A stretch of DNA of 64,000 bases from Mucilaginibacter segetis (GTDB lineage: Bacteria; Bacteroidota; Bacteroidia; Sphingobacteriales; Sphingobacteriaceae). Below, piece by piece: positions 19,152 to 27,698 of the stretch. Position 1 is the stretch's first letter; every line of letters begins with the position of its first letter. The DNA lies in assembly GCF_016522075.1 (NCBI RefSeq), contig NZ_JAEHFW010000002.1:248001-312000 (forward strand), read 5' to 3'. Under the pieces are notes generated by a model that worked only from the letters and a program-made list of their open reading frames with translations, was not told the DNA's origin and searched no databases. Position numbers and translations under genes: made by a program.

Positions 19152-19441
19152 ATCTTTTCGGATTATCTCGTTTGCGTTTTTTTCTCACTTCATAGCAGCC
19201 TCCCTTTGTTTCGTCGAGATAGTCCCTTATAATATACGGGTTTACTGTATATAAATTAAGCAGAGCATATACTTTATTGCCATTTTCGTAATCCGAGAAA
19301 CTATGTAGAGCCATTTAATATTAAAATGGCAAAACTCCCCCATTTTTAATTAAATAATAGCACCATTTAAAACACATTTTTCCAATTATGTGTTTGTTCT
19401 TATAGGGAAATGTTTAGTACCTTAAACCAATAAATTCCTGA
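19152..19441. other. Intergenic region before glgA with a possible promoter
   Basis: An AT-rich gap. Near its end, TTTG at 19393-19396 is followed after 21 bases by TACCTTAA (19418-19425), a partial match to the TTTG-N21-TAnnTTTG promoter pattern, about 20 bases before the glgA start. No gene or clear hairpin is seen in the remainder. Confidence 0.35.
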
Positions 19442-20866
19442 ATGAGAATATTCCACTTAAGTGCCGAATGCTATCCTGTTGCCAAAATTGGCGGCCTTGC
19501 CGATGTTGTGGGCGCCCTGCCAAAATACCAGACACAGGCAGGCTTGCAGGCTGCCGTAGTAATGCCCTATTACAACCGTAAGTTTGTACACGACAATGTT
19601 TTTGATACTGTTTTTCAGGGCGCTACACTGCTGGGTACCCGCCGCCTTTATTTCGAGATATTAAAGGAAACAACCAACAAATTGGGTTTTGAATTGTATT
19701 TAATAAAGATACCCGGCTTGCTGGACCGTGAAAATATTTACGGCTACCCGGATGAGAAGGAGCAATTCATTGCTTTTCAGATAGCGTTTCTGGACTGGAT
19801 AAACTGGAGCGGGCAAACACCCGATATAGTGCATTGTCACGATCATCATTCAGGCCTGGTTCCGTTCCTGATGTACCATTCTTCATTGTATAAACGCCTG
19901 GCGAATGTGCCTACTGTTTTCACCATTCACAACGGGCAATATCATGGTGCATTTGGTTGGGAAAAATTGGATTACCTGCCCGAAATAGATTTTTATAAGA
20001 CAGGTTTGCTTGATTGGAACGGCGGTATTAATCCGCTGGCATCAGCCGTAAAATGCTGCTGGAGATTCACTACCGTATCGCCCAATTACCTGCAGGAACT
20101 TTCCTACAGTTCCAACGGGTTAGAGTATTTGTTTTATATAGAGCGCCATAAAGGGTTAGGTATATTAAACGGTATTGATACGGAAGTATGGAACGCGGAA
20201 ACCGACCCTATGCTGCCCGAACATTATGACGCTGCCGGGGTAACTAAAGGGAAACAAAAAAACAAAGAGGCGTTATGCGCGCGGTTCAACCTCGATCCGA
20301 AGAAACCGTTGATCACCTTTATTGGCAGACTGGTAAGTGAAAAAGGATCGGACTTGTTACCCGCCGCAATTGAAAGAAGTCTGCGCCTGCACGGCGATAA
20401 GGTTAACTTTTTATTGCTTGGCGCAGGTGATGCCTTAACAGAGGCTGCCCTGATGCAGTTAAAAGATACCTACCCGGCTAACTGCAATGTTTTTGTTGGC
20501 TATGATGAAGCGCTGGCACACCAGATATATGCCGGAGCAGATTTTCTGCTGATGCCGTCGCGGGTGGAGCCTTGCGGTCTTAATCAGCTATACGCTATAC
20601 GTTATGGTACCGTACCAATGGTAAGAACAACCGGCGGGTTAAAAGATACCGTTATTGATGTGGCGGACGAGGATGGTTACGGCATCCGGTTCGATGAAGC
20701 ATCGGTTGATGATATTTGCACTGCGGTAAGCAGGGCAATAACGCTTTACAGCGACACAAAAAAAATGCAATTATTACGTAAACGCATGATGGGCCTCGAT
20801 TTTTCATGGGACCGGTCGGCAAAGGAATATATTGATCTATACGAAAGTTTAAAACCACAGTTATGA
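19442..20866 (+). CDS. glgA: Glycogen synthase (ADP-glucose type, GT5)
   Basis: 474 residues, full length. Transfers glucose from ADP-glucose to the growing alpha-1,4-glucan. The N-terminus MRIFHLSAECYPVAKIGGLADV carries the KxGGL nucleotide-sugar motif with Lys15. In the C-terminal Rossmann domain, FIGRLVSEKGSDLL and MPSRVEPCGLNQLYAIRYGTVPM match the GT-B donor-binding region with the catalytic Glu of the EPCGL segment. Its stop overlaps the glgC start (ATGA), so the two are translationally coupled. No branching enzyme or phosphorylase is in the window. Confidence 0.95.
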   Translation: MRIFHLSAECYPVAKIGGLADVVGALPKYQTQAGLQAAVVMPYYNRKFVHDNVFDTVFQGATLLGTRRLYFEILKETTNKLGFELYLIKIPGLLDRENIYGYPDEKEQFIAFQIAFLDWINWSGQTPDIVHCHDHHSGLVPFLMYHSSLYKRLANVPTVFTIHNGQYHGAFGWEKLDYLPEIDFYKTGLLDWNGGINPLASAVKCCWRFTTVSPNYLQELSYSSNGLEYLFYIERHKGLGILNGIDTEVWNAETDPMLPEHYDAAGVTKGKQKNKEALCARFNLDPKKPLITFIGRLVSEKGSDLLPAAIERSLRLHGDKVNFLLLGAGDALTEAALMQLKDTYPANCNVFVGYDEALAHQIYAGADFLLMPSRVEPCGLNQLYAIRYGTVPMVRTTGGLKDTVIDVADEDGYGIRFDEASVDDICTAVSRAITLYSDTKKMQLLRKRMMGLDFSWDRSAKEYIDLYESLKPQL

Positions 20867-22125
20867 CATCAAAAGTAATCAGCATCGTACTCGGAGGAGG
20901 CCAGGGGAGCCGTTTGGCACCACTAACAGAAACACGTTCAAAACCTGCTGTGCCGATAGCGGGTAAATACCGCTTAGTTGATATACCTATATCTAACTGT
21001 TTACATTCGGGCATCGATCGTATTTATGTACTTACGCAATTCAATTCCGCGTCGTTAAATAAACATATAAAAAACACCTATCACTTTAGTACATTCAGCA
21101 CCGCCTTTGTAGATATATTGGCTGCAGAGCAAACCCCCAAAAGTTCGGGCTGGTACCAGGGCACGGCTGATGCGGTAAGGCAAAGTTTACACCACTTAGC
21201 AGTACACGAATTTGATTACGTGCTTATCCTCTCCGGCGATCAGCTTTACCAGATGAACTTTGATGAGATGATCAATCAGCATATCGAAAAAAATGCCGAA
21301 ATATCTATAGCCACCATCCCTGTTGACGCAGATGATGTGCCTGGTTTTGGAATTTTAAAAACCAACAGCGATAACCTGATCACCTCTTTTATTGAAAAAC
21401 CTAAGAGCGGTTTTGAGAGCTGGGCATCGGAGGTAAGTGATGAAATGAAAGAACAAGGCCGGGTATATCTGGCATCAATGGGTATATATTTGTTTAACCG
21501 CAAGCTGCTGTATGATCTGTTAGAGACCACTGACGTTACCGACTTTGGTAAAGAGATCATCCCGCAATCCTTATCGGGCCATAAAGTGCTCAGCTACCAG
21601 TATGAAGGCTACTGGACAGATATAGGTACTATCCCGTCGTTTTTTGAAGCTAACCTGGGGCTTACGGATAATATCCCAAAATTTAACTTGTTTGATAAGA
21701 ACCATATTTTTACACGTGCACGCATGCTGCCGCCAACAAAAATATCGGCGACCATGGTAGAGCAATCAATTATTGCTGATGGATGCATTATTAATGCCAC
21801 GCTTATTAAACACTCCCTTATAGGCATACGTACCCGTATAGGTGTTGATACCACTATTGAGAATTGTTACGTAATGGGGAGCGACAGTTACCAAACCTTG
21901 GAACAACTGGCCGATGCCAAAGAAAAGGGTATCCCGTTTATGGGCATTGGCGACGGATGCAAAATTAAAAACGCACTGATAGATAAGAATACCTGTATAG
22001 GCGATAATGTATGCATTAACTGCGGCGATAAATTACCCGACGGCGATTTCCCTACCCATACTGTAACGGATGGTATAGTGATCATCAAGAAACGCGCGGT
22101 TATACCAGCCGGAACTGTAATATAA
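20863..22125 (+). CDS. glgC: Glucose-1-phosphate adenylyltransferase
   Basis: 420 residues. Makes ADP-glucose from glucose-1-phosphate and ATP, the committed step of glycogen synthesis. The nucleotide motif is LGGGQGSRLAPLT at about 9-21, with KPAVPIAGKYRLVDIPISNC following. GTADAVRQ and ILSGDQLYQM occur mid-protein, FIEKP near 174, and the C-terminal half is a left-handed beta helix of hexapeptide-like repeats ending AVIPAGTVI. It overlaps glgA by 4 bases, which supplies the substrate directly to the synthase, and ends at a strong bidirectional hairpin. Confidence 0.96.
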   Translation: MTSKVISIVLGGGQGSRLAPLTETRSKPAVPIAGKYRLVDIPISNCLHSGIDRIYVLTQFNSASLNKHIKNTYHFSTFSTAFVDILAAEQTPKSSGWYQGTADAVRQSLHHLAVHEFDYVLILSGDQLYQMNFDEMINQHIEKNAEISIATIPVDADDVPGFGILKTNSDNLITSFIEKPKSGFESWASEVSDEMKEQGRVYLASMGIYLFNRKLLYDLLETTDVTDFGKEIIPQSLSGHKVLSYQYEGYWTDIGTIPSFFEANLGLTDNIPKFNLFDKNHIFTRARMLPPTKISATMVEQSIIADGCIINATLIKHSLIGIRTRIGVDTTIENCYVMGSDSYQTLEQLADAKEKGIPFMGIGDGCKIKNALIDKNTCIGDNVCINCGDKLPDGDFPTHTVTDGIVIIKKRAVIPAGTVI

Positions 22126-22153
22126 TATTATTAAGTAAAAATAGATTTCAGCA

Positions 22154-22182
22154 AAAAGGCACCTTAGTTAAGGTGCCTTTTG
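22154..22182. terminator. Bidirectional terminator between glgC and the convergent hydrolase
   Basis: Left arm AAAAGGCACCTTA (22154-22166) and right arm TAAGGTGCCTTTT (22169-22181) are perfect complements; in practice about 11 pairs form with a small loop. T-runs on each strand follow the stem, so it can end transcription of glgC (+) and of the metallo-hydrolase (-). Confidence 0.85.
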
Positions 22183-22184
22183 TT

Positions 22185-22862
22185 TTACAGATCAAGACTT
22201 TCGCCTATGGCAGGGAGTTTTAAATTAAGCCCTGCGTTTTTAAATTTCTCAGCCGTTTCTTCCTTATCGATCTTAATGACCGGGAAGGAATCATAATGTA
22301 TACCGATAATGTTTTTGCAATTGATAAATGCGCTGGCCTTTATGGCATCATCAGGCCCCATGGTATAATTATCGCCAATAGGTAAAAATGCCCAATCCAG
22401 GTGCTCATCTTCCAGTAGTTTCATATCATAGGTAAGTGCGGTATCTCCGGCAAAATATACCTTTTTACCTTCGGCATAAATAACAAACCCTGCGGGGTTG
22501 CCTGCCGGTGAGCCATCGGGCATAGTGCTGGAGTGTATGGCATTTACCATTTTTACACGGCCAAAATCAAAATTAAAGCCGCCGCCGATGTTCATGCCGT
22601 GGGCATTATCAACGCCTTGCTTACCCAGCCACCCCGCTATTTCGGCAATACAAATAACTTTTGCGCCACTGTTTTTTTGTACAGTTAACAGATCGGCAAC
22701 ATGATCGCCGTGCCCGTGCGATACCAATATATAATCGGGTTTTAAGCTGTTAACATCAATATGCTTTGCCAGTTCGTTCGGAGATATAAAGGGATCAAAC
22801 AGCAATTTTTTTCCATCTGTCTCTATTTCTATAGTTGATTGTCCGTAATAGGTAACTTTCAT
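22185..22862 (-). CDS. Metal-dependent hydrolase, metallo-beta-lactamase fold (UPF0173 type)
   Basis: 225 residues, typical of the UPF0173/YtkL group. The metal-binding motif HGHGDH is at residues 49-54 (HxHxDH) after VS. Further ligands are expected in NAIHSS around 109-114 and in FAGDTALT with Asp near 140. The late His in IIGIHYDSFP completes the site. The reaction is not defined for this group; related proteins hydrolyse phosphodiesters or lactone-like bonds. It is cytoplasmic, since no signal peptide is visible. It stands 27 bases before the ybaB-type gene's stop in the same direction, so they may share a transcript. Confidence 0.88.
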   Translation of the reverse strand: MKVTYYGQSTIEIETDGKKLLFDPFISPNELAKHIDVNSLKPDYILVSHGHGDHVADLLTVQKNSGAKVICIAEIAGWLGKQGVDNAHGMNIGGGFNFDFGRVKMVNAIHSSTMPDGSPAGNPAGFVIYAEGKKVYFAGDTALTYDMKLLEDEHLDWAFLPIGDNYTMGPDDAIKASAFINCKNIIGIHYDSFPVIKIDKEETAEKFKNAGLNLKLPAIGESLDL

Positions 22863-22889
22863 GGGTAAAACTTTAAAGTTTATAATAAA

Positions 22890-23195
22890 TTATTTGCCAA
22901 ACATACCGCCCAACCCACCAAACATATCTTTGGTCATGGCTGCCATTTCGCTTTGGCTTACATTATCCGCCTGCTCCATTGCCTTATTGACAGCAATGAC
23001 CATCAGCTCTTCCAGCTCCTCCTTATCGGCTTCTTTCAAGAATTCATCATCAATGGTAATTGATTGAATTACTTTGTTGGCATTAGCATGTACCACAATT
23101 TTGCCTCCCTCGGCAGTACCCGTTACACTAATGGCATCCAGGCGTTTTTTCATTTCGCCAGCTTTTTGCTGGGCTTCCATTAATTTATCGAACAT
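22890..23195 (-). CDS. YbaB/EbfC-family nucleoid-associated protein
   Basis: 101 residues, the normal length for this small DNA-binding family that forms a tweezer-shaped dimer and associates with the nucleoid. The alternating charged helix MFDKLMEAQQKAGEMKKRLD, a short beta hairpin (GKIVVHANANKVIQSITIDD) and a C-terminal helix ending in a Met/Gly-rich tail (DMFGGLGGMFGK) match the family closely. It is probably in one operon with the hydrolase downstream. In many genomes the gene sits beside dnaX and recR, but not here. Confidence 0.92.
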   Translation of the reverse strand: MFDKLMEAQQKAGEMKKRLDAISVTGTAEGGKIVVHANANKVIQSITIDDEFLKEADKEELEELMVIAVNKAMEQADNVSQSEMAAMTKDMFGGLGGMFGK

Positions 23196-23298
23196 AGCTT
23201 TTAATATCTGTAGGTTATTTAAGCAAATGTATAGCAGCTTACATATCCTTATTATTAATTTTTAATTATAACGAAGTTAAACATAAATCACCCGCAAC

Positions 23299-24510
23299 CT
23301 AATCGTCAGATGTATCGCCGTTGCCGGTATAGGCCCCCTTACGTACTACAGGCATACCCGTCATTTTATACAGATCATCCAGGTGAAGCAAACTGCCATT
23401 AACTACATTACCTAACAAAACAATGGTAATATCGTTTTTCATATCGCGCAAAAATATATGGCGGAAACCATGCCACCATCCCGTATGGTATATCACCTTT
23501 TGACCGGGTGCCTCAAATATGCGCCAGCCATATCCATAGCTAAAGTGGCCGCGTATCATGGGATTGCGGGCGGTGTAGGCCGAATCCTGTGTTCTTGGTT
23601 TTATCAATAAGCCAGCACGCAGGGCCTGGTCAAAAATGTACAGGTCGCCAACTGTGCTGTAAATACCTTTATCGCCAACTGGGCCGTCAAGGTAATTTTG
23701 CGCAACAGAGTATTTCCAGCTGTTACGGTCATGCCCTACCACATCAACCGGAATTTTATCATAAACCGCTTTAGAATATACCGCGGTATGATTCATGCCT
23801 ATAGGTTTAAAAATATTCTCCTTCATGTACTGCGCATAGCTCATGCCGGTAACTTTTTCAATTATCGAACCCAATACCATAAAGTTGGAGTTGTTATACA
23901 AAAAGCGCACATCGGGTTTATTAAAACGGGCAGGCTTATATTTGGCTATCATGTCCATGGTTTCGGCATTGGTGATACCTTTACGCTGGTCGAGGTGCTG
24001 AGTACGGTAAATGTTATCCAAGAAATACACGTAATTCATCATCCCGGAACGGTGGGTAAGCAACAAACGTATGGTAACCCCATCATAAGGGAAATTCGGA
24101 AAAAAATCCTTTACATCCTGATCCAGCTTTAATTTACCGCGCTCCATTAACTGCAAAATAGCAGTACCCGTCATAGTTTTTGATATGGATGCCAGCTCGA
24201 ACTGTGAGTTAAGCGTTAGGCTGTCGCGCAGTAAATGGTTGGCCCAGCCAAAAGTATTCTCGTAAATTATTTTACCCTTTTTTGCCACCAGCACGTTGCC
24301 ATTAAAATTGGCTACCTTATGCAGATGTTGCATAAATTCATCTATTTTTTTATCGGCATGTTTAGGGTCATATTTTAAAAGCTTAGCATTATCCAGCTTT
24401 TTGGGCGGAGTTTCCGCAGTACTTTTATCATCGCTACGGCCTGACAGACAGGAAGTTAAAAAAAATAGAAAGGTTGTACAGGTTATAGTAATACTCAGCG
24501 CAGATCTCAT
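23299..24510 (-). CDS. Serine hydrolase, class C beta-lactamase/DD-peptidase fold, probable lipoprotein
   Basis: 403 residues. The signal peptide ends FLTSC, a lipobox with Cys21, so a membrane-anchored periplasmic protein is inferred. The catalytic SxxK motif is Ser108-Ile-Ser-Lys111 in LASISKTMTG, and the YxN motif is Tyr205-Asn-Asn207. A final HTGWWHG box, near residue 343, takes the place of the KTG-like third motif. These mark the beta-lactamase-related hydrolase family that includes esterases, D-aminopeptidases and PBP4* proteins. True beta-lactamase activity is not shown by the sequence. It stands alone, divergent from a TPR protein. Confidence 0.88.
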   Translation of the reverse strand: MRSALSITITCTTFLFFLTSCLSGRSDDKSTAETPPKKLDNAKLLKYDPKHADKKIDEFMQHLHKVANFNGNVLVAKKGKIIYENTFGWANHLLRDSLTLNSQFELASISKTMTGTAILQLMERGKLKLDQDVKDFFPNFPYDGVTIRLLLTHRSGMMNYVYFLDNIYRTQHLDQRKGITNAETMDMIAKYKPARFNKPDVRFLYNNSNFMVLGSIIEKVTGMSYAQYMKENIFKPIGMNHTAVYSKAVYDKIPVDVVGHDRNSWKYSVAQNYLDGPVGDKGIYSTVGDLYIFDQALRAGLLIKPRTQDSAYTARNPMIRGHFSYGYGWRIFEAPGQKVIYHTGWWHGFRHIFLRDMKNDITIVLLGNVVNGSLLHLDDLYKMTGMPVVRKGAYTGNGDTSDD

Positions 24511-24620
24511 AGATAAATTATTTCACTTTAACGAAAGCGAAAATTAGAAATTATATACCACCTATAAGATATATTTTAAAATAATGTTTCAACATTTTTA
24601 TTAAAGCCTTAAATTTAGTT

Positions 24621-25643
24621 ATGAAACTCTTTCACAAAATTTTCCTGGGGCTGTGTTTTTACTTCATTAGTACGTCATTATTCGCGCAAAATAACCCAAA
24701 GGCAGACATCCTTATTAAACAAGGTACAGCCCTTCACGATGAGGGAAAATATACGGAAGCCATTGCCAAATATAAGCAGGCGTTGGAGCTGGAGCCTGCA
24801 AATTTATCAGCCAATTATGAGTTGGGATTTACCCTGTACAGTAGCGGTAATACTAAGGAAGCCATTCCGTATCTGGAAAAGATTATAAATGCAAAAACAA
24901 CAAGTTTAGCGGCACAAGCCTACGACCTCTTGGGAAGCATTTATGATGATGATAAACAACCCGAAAAAGCTATAGCATATTATAAAAAAGGAATAGCTGC
25001 CAATCCAAAATATCAGCGACTATACTTTAACCTGAGTATAACCTATTTACGAAAAGGTAATGATGCAGAGGCGGAAAGGTATGCAGCAGAGGCTTTAAAA
25101 CTTGACCCTTTACACTCCAGCAGCCATCGCATTTATGCACTGGCAACCTACAATCAACATAAACGCGGCGCATCATTACTGGCATGGTGCAATTTTTTGA
25201 TGATCGAACCGCTAACCGACCGATCAACTCAGGCTTACCAATACGTGCAAAACATACTTAATTACGGCATTTCAAAATCGGACGATAAAAGTGTAAACAT
25301 CAAAATAAACGATCAGTCTGCTGAAGGTACCATCTTACCCCTGGCGGTACTATCCGCAACAGCGGATAAAAAGGGGCTTAGCGCGGTTGATTCACTTACC
25401 CTGCAGTTAAGTTCTGTATTCAGGATATCGGATAATTTTCAAAAACAGCAAACGACGGATTTTTATAATAAATTTTATTCGGGCTACTTTAAAAAACTCG
25501 CCGCAACAAATTATATGCCCACACTTGCGCGCTATATTAGTTTAGTGGCCTATAAAGATGAGAATGAGGCATGGATAAAAGCGCATGAGGATAATTTTAA
25601 TGAACTGGTAAGCTGGGTAGAAACCAATAATCGTGAATTTTAA
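24621..25643 (+). CDS. Exported tetratricopeptide repeat protein
   Basis: 340 residues with an N-terminal signal peptide (MKLFHKIFLGLCFYFISTSLFAQ), so it is periplasmic or outer-membrane associated. Several TPR units follow from about 30 to 190: the patterns YTEAIAKYKQALELEP, ANYELGFTLYSSGN, AYDLLGSIYDDDKQPEKAI and NLSITYLRKGNDAEAERYA are visible. The C-terminal 150 residues have no recognised domain but include FYNKFYSGYFKKLAATNYMP. TPRs usually mediate protein contacts; a partner is not evident. It is a single gene with no close neighbours in the same direction. Confidence 0.85.
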   Translation: MKLFHKIFLGLCFYFISTSLFAQNNPKADILIKQGTALHDEGKYTEAIAKYKQALELEPANLSANYELGFTLYSSGNTKEAIPYLEKIINAKTTSLAAQAYDLLGSIYDDDKQPEKAIAYYKKGIAANPKYQRLYFNLSITYLRKGNDAEAERYAAEALKLDPLHSSSHRIYALATYNQHKRGASLLAWCNFLMIEPLTDRSTQAYQYVQNILNYGISKSDDKSVNIKINDQSAEGTILPLAVLSATADKKGLSAVDSLTLQLSSVFRISDNFQKQQTTDFYNKFYSGYFKKLAATNYMPTLARYISLVAYKDENEAWIKAHEDNFNELVSWVETNNREF

Positions 25644-25895
25644 ACATTTATTAACGACTCCCCGGTAGCCTGGATGGAACAAAGTAACCGATGAGCTGTA
25701 CGGCAAATAAGTAATGATATTTAGATATGAAATCAAAAACTGACCCTATCGTACTTGCCTCAAAATCAAAATGGTGATCTTTATTAAATAATTCTCTCAC
25801 AAATTCTCAAATAAAAAATAATTTTTTTTAAAATGTTTTGCGGGCATGGTCGTCTTTATATTTAAACAATATAACAGAAGTTGACAACCGCCATA
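25644..25895. other. Intergenic region before the first sigma factor
   Basis: No gene seen. An AT-rich block at about 25790-25870 includes TATATTTA, one mismatch from TAnnTTTG, about 35 bases before the sigma factor start and a possible promoter. Confidence 0.3.
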
Positions 25896-26450
25896 ATGCC
25901 CCAGGATAAAAACAGCCACATCATACAAACAATAACTGCGTATGGTAAAAGCTTGCTGGGCTTTATCCGGAAACGTGTGAAAAACGATGCTGACGCTGAG
26001 GACATACTGCAGGATGTTTGGTACCAGTTCAGTAACGTAATAAACGCCGGCCCTATTGAGCAAACCAGCGCCTGGCTTTACCGTGTGGCAAAAAACAAGA
26101 TACTGGACAAGCATAAAAAGCACACTGAAACCTTGCTGGATGATATGCTGCAGGGCGACGAAGATGACGATGCTCCCGACTTTAAAGATATATTGCTTAC
26201 CGAGGCTACCACGCCCGAAACAGAATACCTGCGCAACCTTTTTTGGGAACAGCTTTTTATAGCGCTTGATGAGCTGCCCGATGAGCAAAAACAGGTATTT
26301 GTATGGCACGAACTGGAAGATATCCCCTTTGAAGAAATTGCCCAACGAACGGGAATGAATGTGAACACCCTGGTATCACGCAAGCGGTACGCGGTATTGC
26401 ATTTACGTGAGCGCCTTAAACAATTGTATAAAGAGATAACGGAATATTAA
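25896..26450 (+). CDS. ECF-type RNA polymerase sigma factor (group of sigma-70)
   Basis: 184 residues from the ATG at 25896; a TTG 15 bases upstream is less likely. Region 2 contains FIRKRVKNDADAEDILQDVW, the usual core-binding and -10 recognition helices. Region 4 has DELPDEQKQVFVWHELEDIPFEEIAQRTGMNVNTLVSRKRYAVLHLRERL, shown here in overview: a helix-turn-helix with GMNVNTLVSRK. No anti-sigma FecR-type gene is next to it; instead a small membrane protein starts 12 bases later. It probably controls a small regulon in response to an envelope signal, which is inferred. Confidence 0.9.
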   Translation: MPQDKNSHIIQTITAYGKSLLGFIRKRVKNDADAEDILQDVWYQFSNVINAGPIEQTSAWLYRVAKNKILDKHKKHTETLLDDMLQGDEDDDAPDFKDILLTEATTPETEYLRNLFWEQLFIALDELPDEQKQVFVWHELEDIPFEEIAQRTGMNVNTLVSRKRYAVLHLRERLKQLYKEITEY

Positions 26451-26462
26451 AAATATTGAACA

Positions 26463-26852
26463 ATGAGAAACGGATTTTATAGAAACAGAAAAAAATTCCT
26501 GCTTATACCTATCGGGGCGGCAGCGATTTTAGCACTCATCAGCTACGTGGTGATGCAGTTATGGAACCACCTGCTGCCGGATATACTGCACGTAAGCACC
26601 ATAACCTTTTGGCAGGCTATGGGGATATTTATTTTAAGCAAGATATTGTTTGGTTTCGGCGGCAGAGGCAAGGGCGGCGCACCCTGGATGCGGCGTAAAA
26701 GAATGATGGAAGAGCGGTTTAAAAACATGTCGCCGGAGGATCGCCAGCACTTTAAAGAACAATGGAAAAGCCGCTGCGGTGCCTGGGGCAACCGTGGACG
26801 CGACTGGATGCAGCCCGAAGCTGAAAAAGAAAAGCCGGGGTTTGAACAATAG
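26463..26852 (+). CDS. Small membrane protein downstream of the sigma factor, unknown function
   Basis: 129 residues. Two hydrophobic segments are seen, at about 14-34 (LLIPIGAAAILALISYVVM) and about 46-64, followed by a basic loop GGRGKGGAPWMRRKRMM. A charged tail contains MSPEDRQHFKEQWKSRCG. The MSPEDRQHFKEQW segment resembles the helical, Met-rich segments of periplasmic Spy/CpxP-like proteins, but the similarity is weak. Since it lies 12 bases behind an ECF sigma gene, it might be an atypical anti-sigma or a sigma target. I do not recognise a named family. Confidence 0.7.
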   Translation: MRNGFYRNRKKFLLIPIGAAAILALISYVVMQLWNHLLPDILHVSTITFWQAMGIFILSKILFGFGGRGKGGAPWMRRKRMMEERFKNMSPEDRQHFKEQWKSRCGAWGNRGRDWMQPEAEKEKPGFEQ

Positions 26853-26901
26853 GTTTATAAAATAATTCGAAAATAATTCGCGGGTTTGTCCGGTTTGGCG
26901 G

Positions 26902-26933
26902 TTGCCAACTGTTACAACCTTAAAATGAGTTTG
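26902..26933 (+). promoter_or_regulatory. Candidate promoter for the 71-residue protein
   Basis: TTG at 26902-26904 is followed after 21 bases by TGAGTTTG (26926-26933), one mismatch from TAnnTTTG. It lies 25 bases before the next start. A 5-bp inverted repeat TTGGC/GCCAA (26895-26908) overlaps the -33 part. Confidence 0.4.
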
Positions 26934-26957
26934 TTTTAACATTTAAACGGATTTATT

Positions 26958-27173
26958 ATGGATGTGCTGATATTTAAAACAAGTGTGGCAACCAAGCAAG
27001 AGGTAGCAAGGGTGCATCCCCTGCTTACTTCTTTGGCTGATATTAAGCAATACAACTTTGACCTGGAAGATTGCGACAAGGTACTACGGATAGAAAGCCG
27101 CGGCCTTGAACCACAAACCATCAACCATGTATTACAGATAGCAGGCTTCGATTGCGAAGAAATGCCTTATTAA
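26958..27173 (+). CDS. Small HMA-like (ferredoxin-fold) protein without metal cysteines
   Basis: 71 residues. The layout, a strand MDVLIFKTSV, a helix KQEVARVHPLLTSL, a strand, a CDKVLRIES strand, a helix and AGFDCEEMPY at the end, follows the heavy-metal-associated domain fold. The CxxC metal site of that fold is missing: at the loop the sequence is TSVATKQE. Two separate Cys (in EDCDK and FDCEE) remain. So metal transfer is doubtful. Related small proteins occur in Sphingobacteriaceae, but no function is known to me. It is convergent with the DinB gene 9 bases away. Confidence 0.7.
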   Translation: MDVLIFKTSVATKQEVARVHPLLTSLADIKQYNFDLEDCDKVLRIESRGLEPQTINHVLQIAGFDCEEMPY

Positions 27174-27182
27174 GCTTACACA

Positions 27183-27668
27183 CTATCCGTTGATAATGCG
27201 GTTAAGCAAGGCTATTTGTCCTGCATGGTAAATGTGATGCTGTATTAAACCGTTGATAGTTTCGGCGTAGCTGGCCGGGGCGCCCGGCTCATCGCGTGTA
27301 TCGTTAATAGGTTTATCCCAGGTATCAGCGGGCATGTCCTGAATAATGCCTGCCAAACGGGTATTAGCGAGTTTAAAATCGTTTATCAGGGTTTGCCATT
27401 TTTGCTCATCAGGTGTTCCCGGATCGGGCCAGTTTTGCGCTTCGGGCATACCTGCTTCTTTACCCTGTATCCGTTCGCTTACTTCAATTGTCCAGTTAAG
27501 CATGTGCAGTAATATCCCGGCAATATTATGAACACTGCCGCCGGGCTTTTCATAAGCAGCTTCAAAAGTGGTACTACCTATTATATCGTAAACGTTAGTA
27601 CCATACCAGGGATAGCCTGCCAGCACTTGCTGCAGGTAAGGTTGAAGATAATTGCCGTTCATTTCCAT
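27183..27668 (-). CDS. DinB-family protein
   Basis: 161 residues of the DinB/YfiT four-helix bundle superfamily, whose members often bind a metal through three His. Visible are the N-terminal helix and LLHMLNWTIEV at about 49-59, the mid-part TRLAGIIQDMPADTW, and the diagnostic C-terminal HHIYHAGQIALL at about 143-154. The role is not determined; some family members are thiol-dependent transferases, others are of unknown activity. It begins just upstream of the FAD-dehydrogenase stop (27699) and is on the same strand, so both may be co-transcribed. Confidence 0.85.
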   Translation of the reverse strand: MEMNGNYLQPYLQQVLAGYPWYGTNVYDIIGSTTFEAAYEKPGGSVHNIAGILLHMLNWTIEVSERIQGKEAGMPEAQNWPDPGTPDEQKWQTLINDFKLANTRLAGIIQDMPADTWDKPINDTRDEPGAPASYAETINGLIQHHIYHAGQIALLNRIING

Positions 27669-27698
27669 AAAGGTATAACATACGGGCGTGTAATTGGT

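Noticed and set aside
23299..24510. Antibiotic-resistance beta-lactamase
   Set aside because: SxxK and YxN occur in many esterases and peptidases of the same fold; sequence alone, without a KTG motif or resistance context, does not justify the claim.
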